Assembly (NCBI GenBank): GCA_937902285.1
Contig: CALGTB010000042.1
Location: 1-31,124 of the forward strand
Source: an uncultured Actinomycetes bacterium
GTDB lineage: Bacteria; Actinomycetota; Actinomycetes; S36-B12
Direction of reading: 5' to 3'
Length of the DNA stretch: 31,124 nt
In this document: in pieces, positions 30,797 through 31,124 of the stretch
Layout of the letters: each line of letters opens with the position of its first letter
Position numbering within the stretch: the stretch's first letter is position 1
Program-made: the position numbers and the translations under genes
The notes under the pieces: generated by a model
Database searches by the model: none
Told to the model about the DNA's origin: nothing
What the model saw: the letters and a program-made list of their open reading frames with translations, nothing else

Positions 30797-31124
30797 CGGA
30801 CGCCGCGTTCGATGCGACCGCTGCCGTGCTCGAGGTCGCGGACCTGCCCGATGACCAGTGCCCGGACGGGATCATCGCGACCGGTGTCGCCACCCTCGTG
30901 TCGACCGACCGCCTGGAGGCGGGGGTGTGGGAGCACCCGGTCGGCCGGTCGACCGATGTCGAGCAGGACGAGGTGTTCGTCGTCATCTCCGGCAGCGGGC
31001 GCGTGATCCTCGACGACGGAACCGTCCTGCCGCTGGCCCCCGGCACGCTCGGCGTGCTGGCAGCGGGTACCAGCACCGTGTGGGAGATCGACGAGCCGCT
31101 GCGCAAGGTGTGGGTCGTGCCGGC
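30793..31124 (+). CDS. Cupin-domain protein, 3' end outside window
   Basis: GTG 30793 opens a frame that runs off the right edge after 110 codons. It starts VTDAAFDATAAVLEVADLPD. A single small beta-barrel is evident: EAGVWEHPVGRSTDVEQDEV, then FVVISGSGRVILDDG and TLGVLAAGTSTVWEID. This matches cupin_3-like (DUF861/EutQ-type) proteins, which include ureidoglycine-processing enzymes and many of unknown role. The usual first metal-binding HxH is not evident, so it may not be a metalloenzyme. The start overlaps the DUF2277 stop by 4 bases. Confidence 0.83.
   Translation, partial: MTDAAFDATAAVLEVADLPDDQCPDGIIATGVATLVSTDRLEAGVWEHPVGRSTDVEQDEVFVVISGSGRVILDDGTVLPLAPGTLGVLAAGTSTVWEIDEPLRKVWVVP

Noticed and set aside
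1..31124. CRISPR arrays, tRNA/rRNA genes, insertion sequences, prophage or att sites
   Set aside because: No regularly spaced repeats, no cloverleaf-like segment, no transposase or integrase, and gene content is uniform core/accessory actinobacterial metabolism.

Overview
The window looks like ordinary, gene-dense chromosome from a high-GC actinobacterium. The best guess is the Nocardioidaceae (Aeromicrobium/Nocardioides-like). This is inferred from the roughly 70% GC composition, an IdeR with its complete metal-ligand set, the actinobacterial families DUF2530, DUF2771, DUF3027 and DUF2277, a cold-shock protein with an actinobacterial C-terminal extension, and a tuberculostearic-acid-type gene pair (tmsA/tmsB). 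There is no IS element, prophage, CRISPR array, tRNA or rRNA gene. No stretch longer than about 100 bases lacks a gene.

Layout. 1-4038: a helicase-associated (XPB N-terminal-like) protein cut by the window edge, a small membrane protein, a cold-shock protein, a DUF2771 lipoprotein, DUF3027 and DUF2530. This neighbourhood recalls a conserved actinobacterial block that also occurs in mycobacteria. 4119-7902: an NCS2/AzgA-type purine permease, a 28-residue membrane microprotein, a secreted and membrane-anchored propeller-like protein, and an MFS transporter. 7899-12270: serC, a type-2 citrate synthase, divergent pdxH, and an EntS-like MFS exporter. 12275-16229 (minus strand): a Tat-exported alpha/beta hydrolase, an orphan ParA ATPase with an overlapping ribbon-helix-helix partner, and a DNA photolyase. 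16295-17822: a ZIP metal transporter and ideR. 17846-21211: the tmsA/tmsB pair and a divergent unknown membrane-anchored protein. 21246-26159: a broken MMPL transporter, a divergent LigB/DODA-type dioxygenase, and a CPA1 sodium/proton antiporter. 26156-31124: glycerate kinase, an Orn/Lys/Arg-decarboxylase-family PLP enzyme, a membrane alpha/beta hydrolase, DUF2277, and a cupin cut by the right edge.

How the genes relate. Most are single genes or pairs rather than one large pathway. The clearest functional pair is tmsA/tmsB, predicted to make 10-methyl-branched fatty acids in the membrane. SerC (a PLP enzyme) lies near PdxH (PLP salvage). IdeR follows a metal transporter and has a palindrome at its own predicted transcription start.

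The most notable non-standard signals are these. (1) An MMPL gene carries both an in-frame TAG and an upstream frameshift, yet keeps its catalytic pairs. (2) At least fourteen genes have a TANNNT-like -10 hexamer ending 6-9 bases before the start codon, which is the signature of leaderless mRNAs. (3) Inverted repeats contain the stop codons of most convergent gene pairs. (4) A leaderless 28-residue membrane microprotein sits 4 bases upstream of the propeller gene. I found no strong candidate for a wholly new multi-gene system. The parA-RHH pair and the microprotein-propeller pair are the least-described units.
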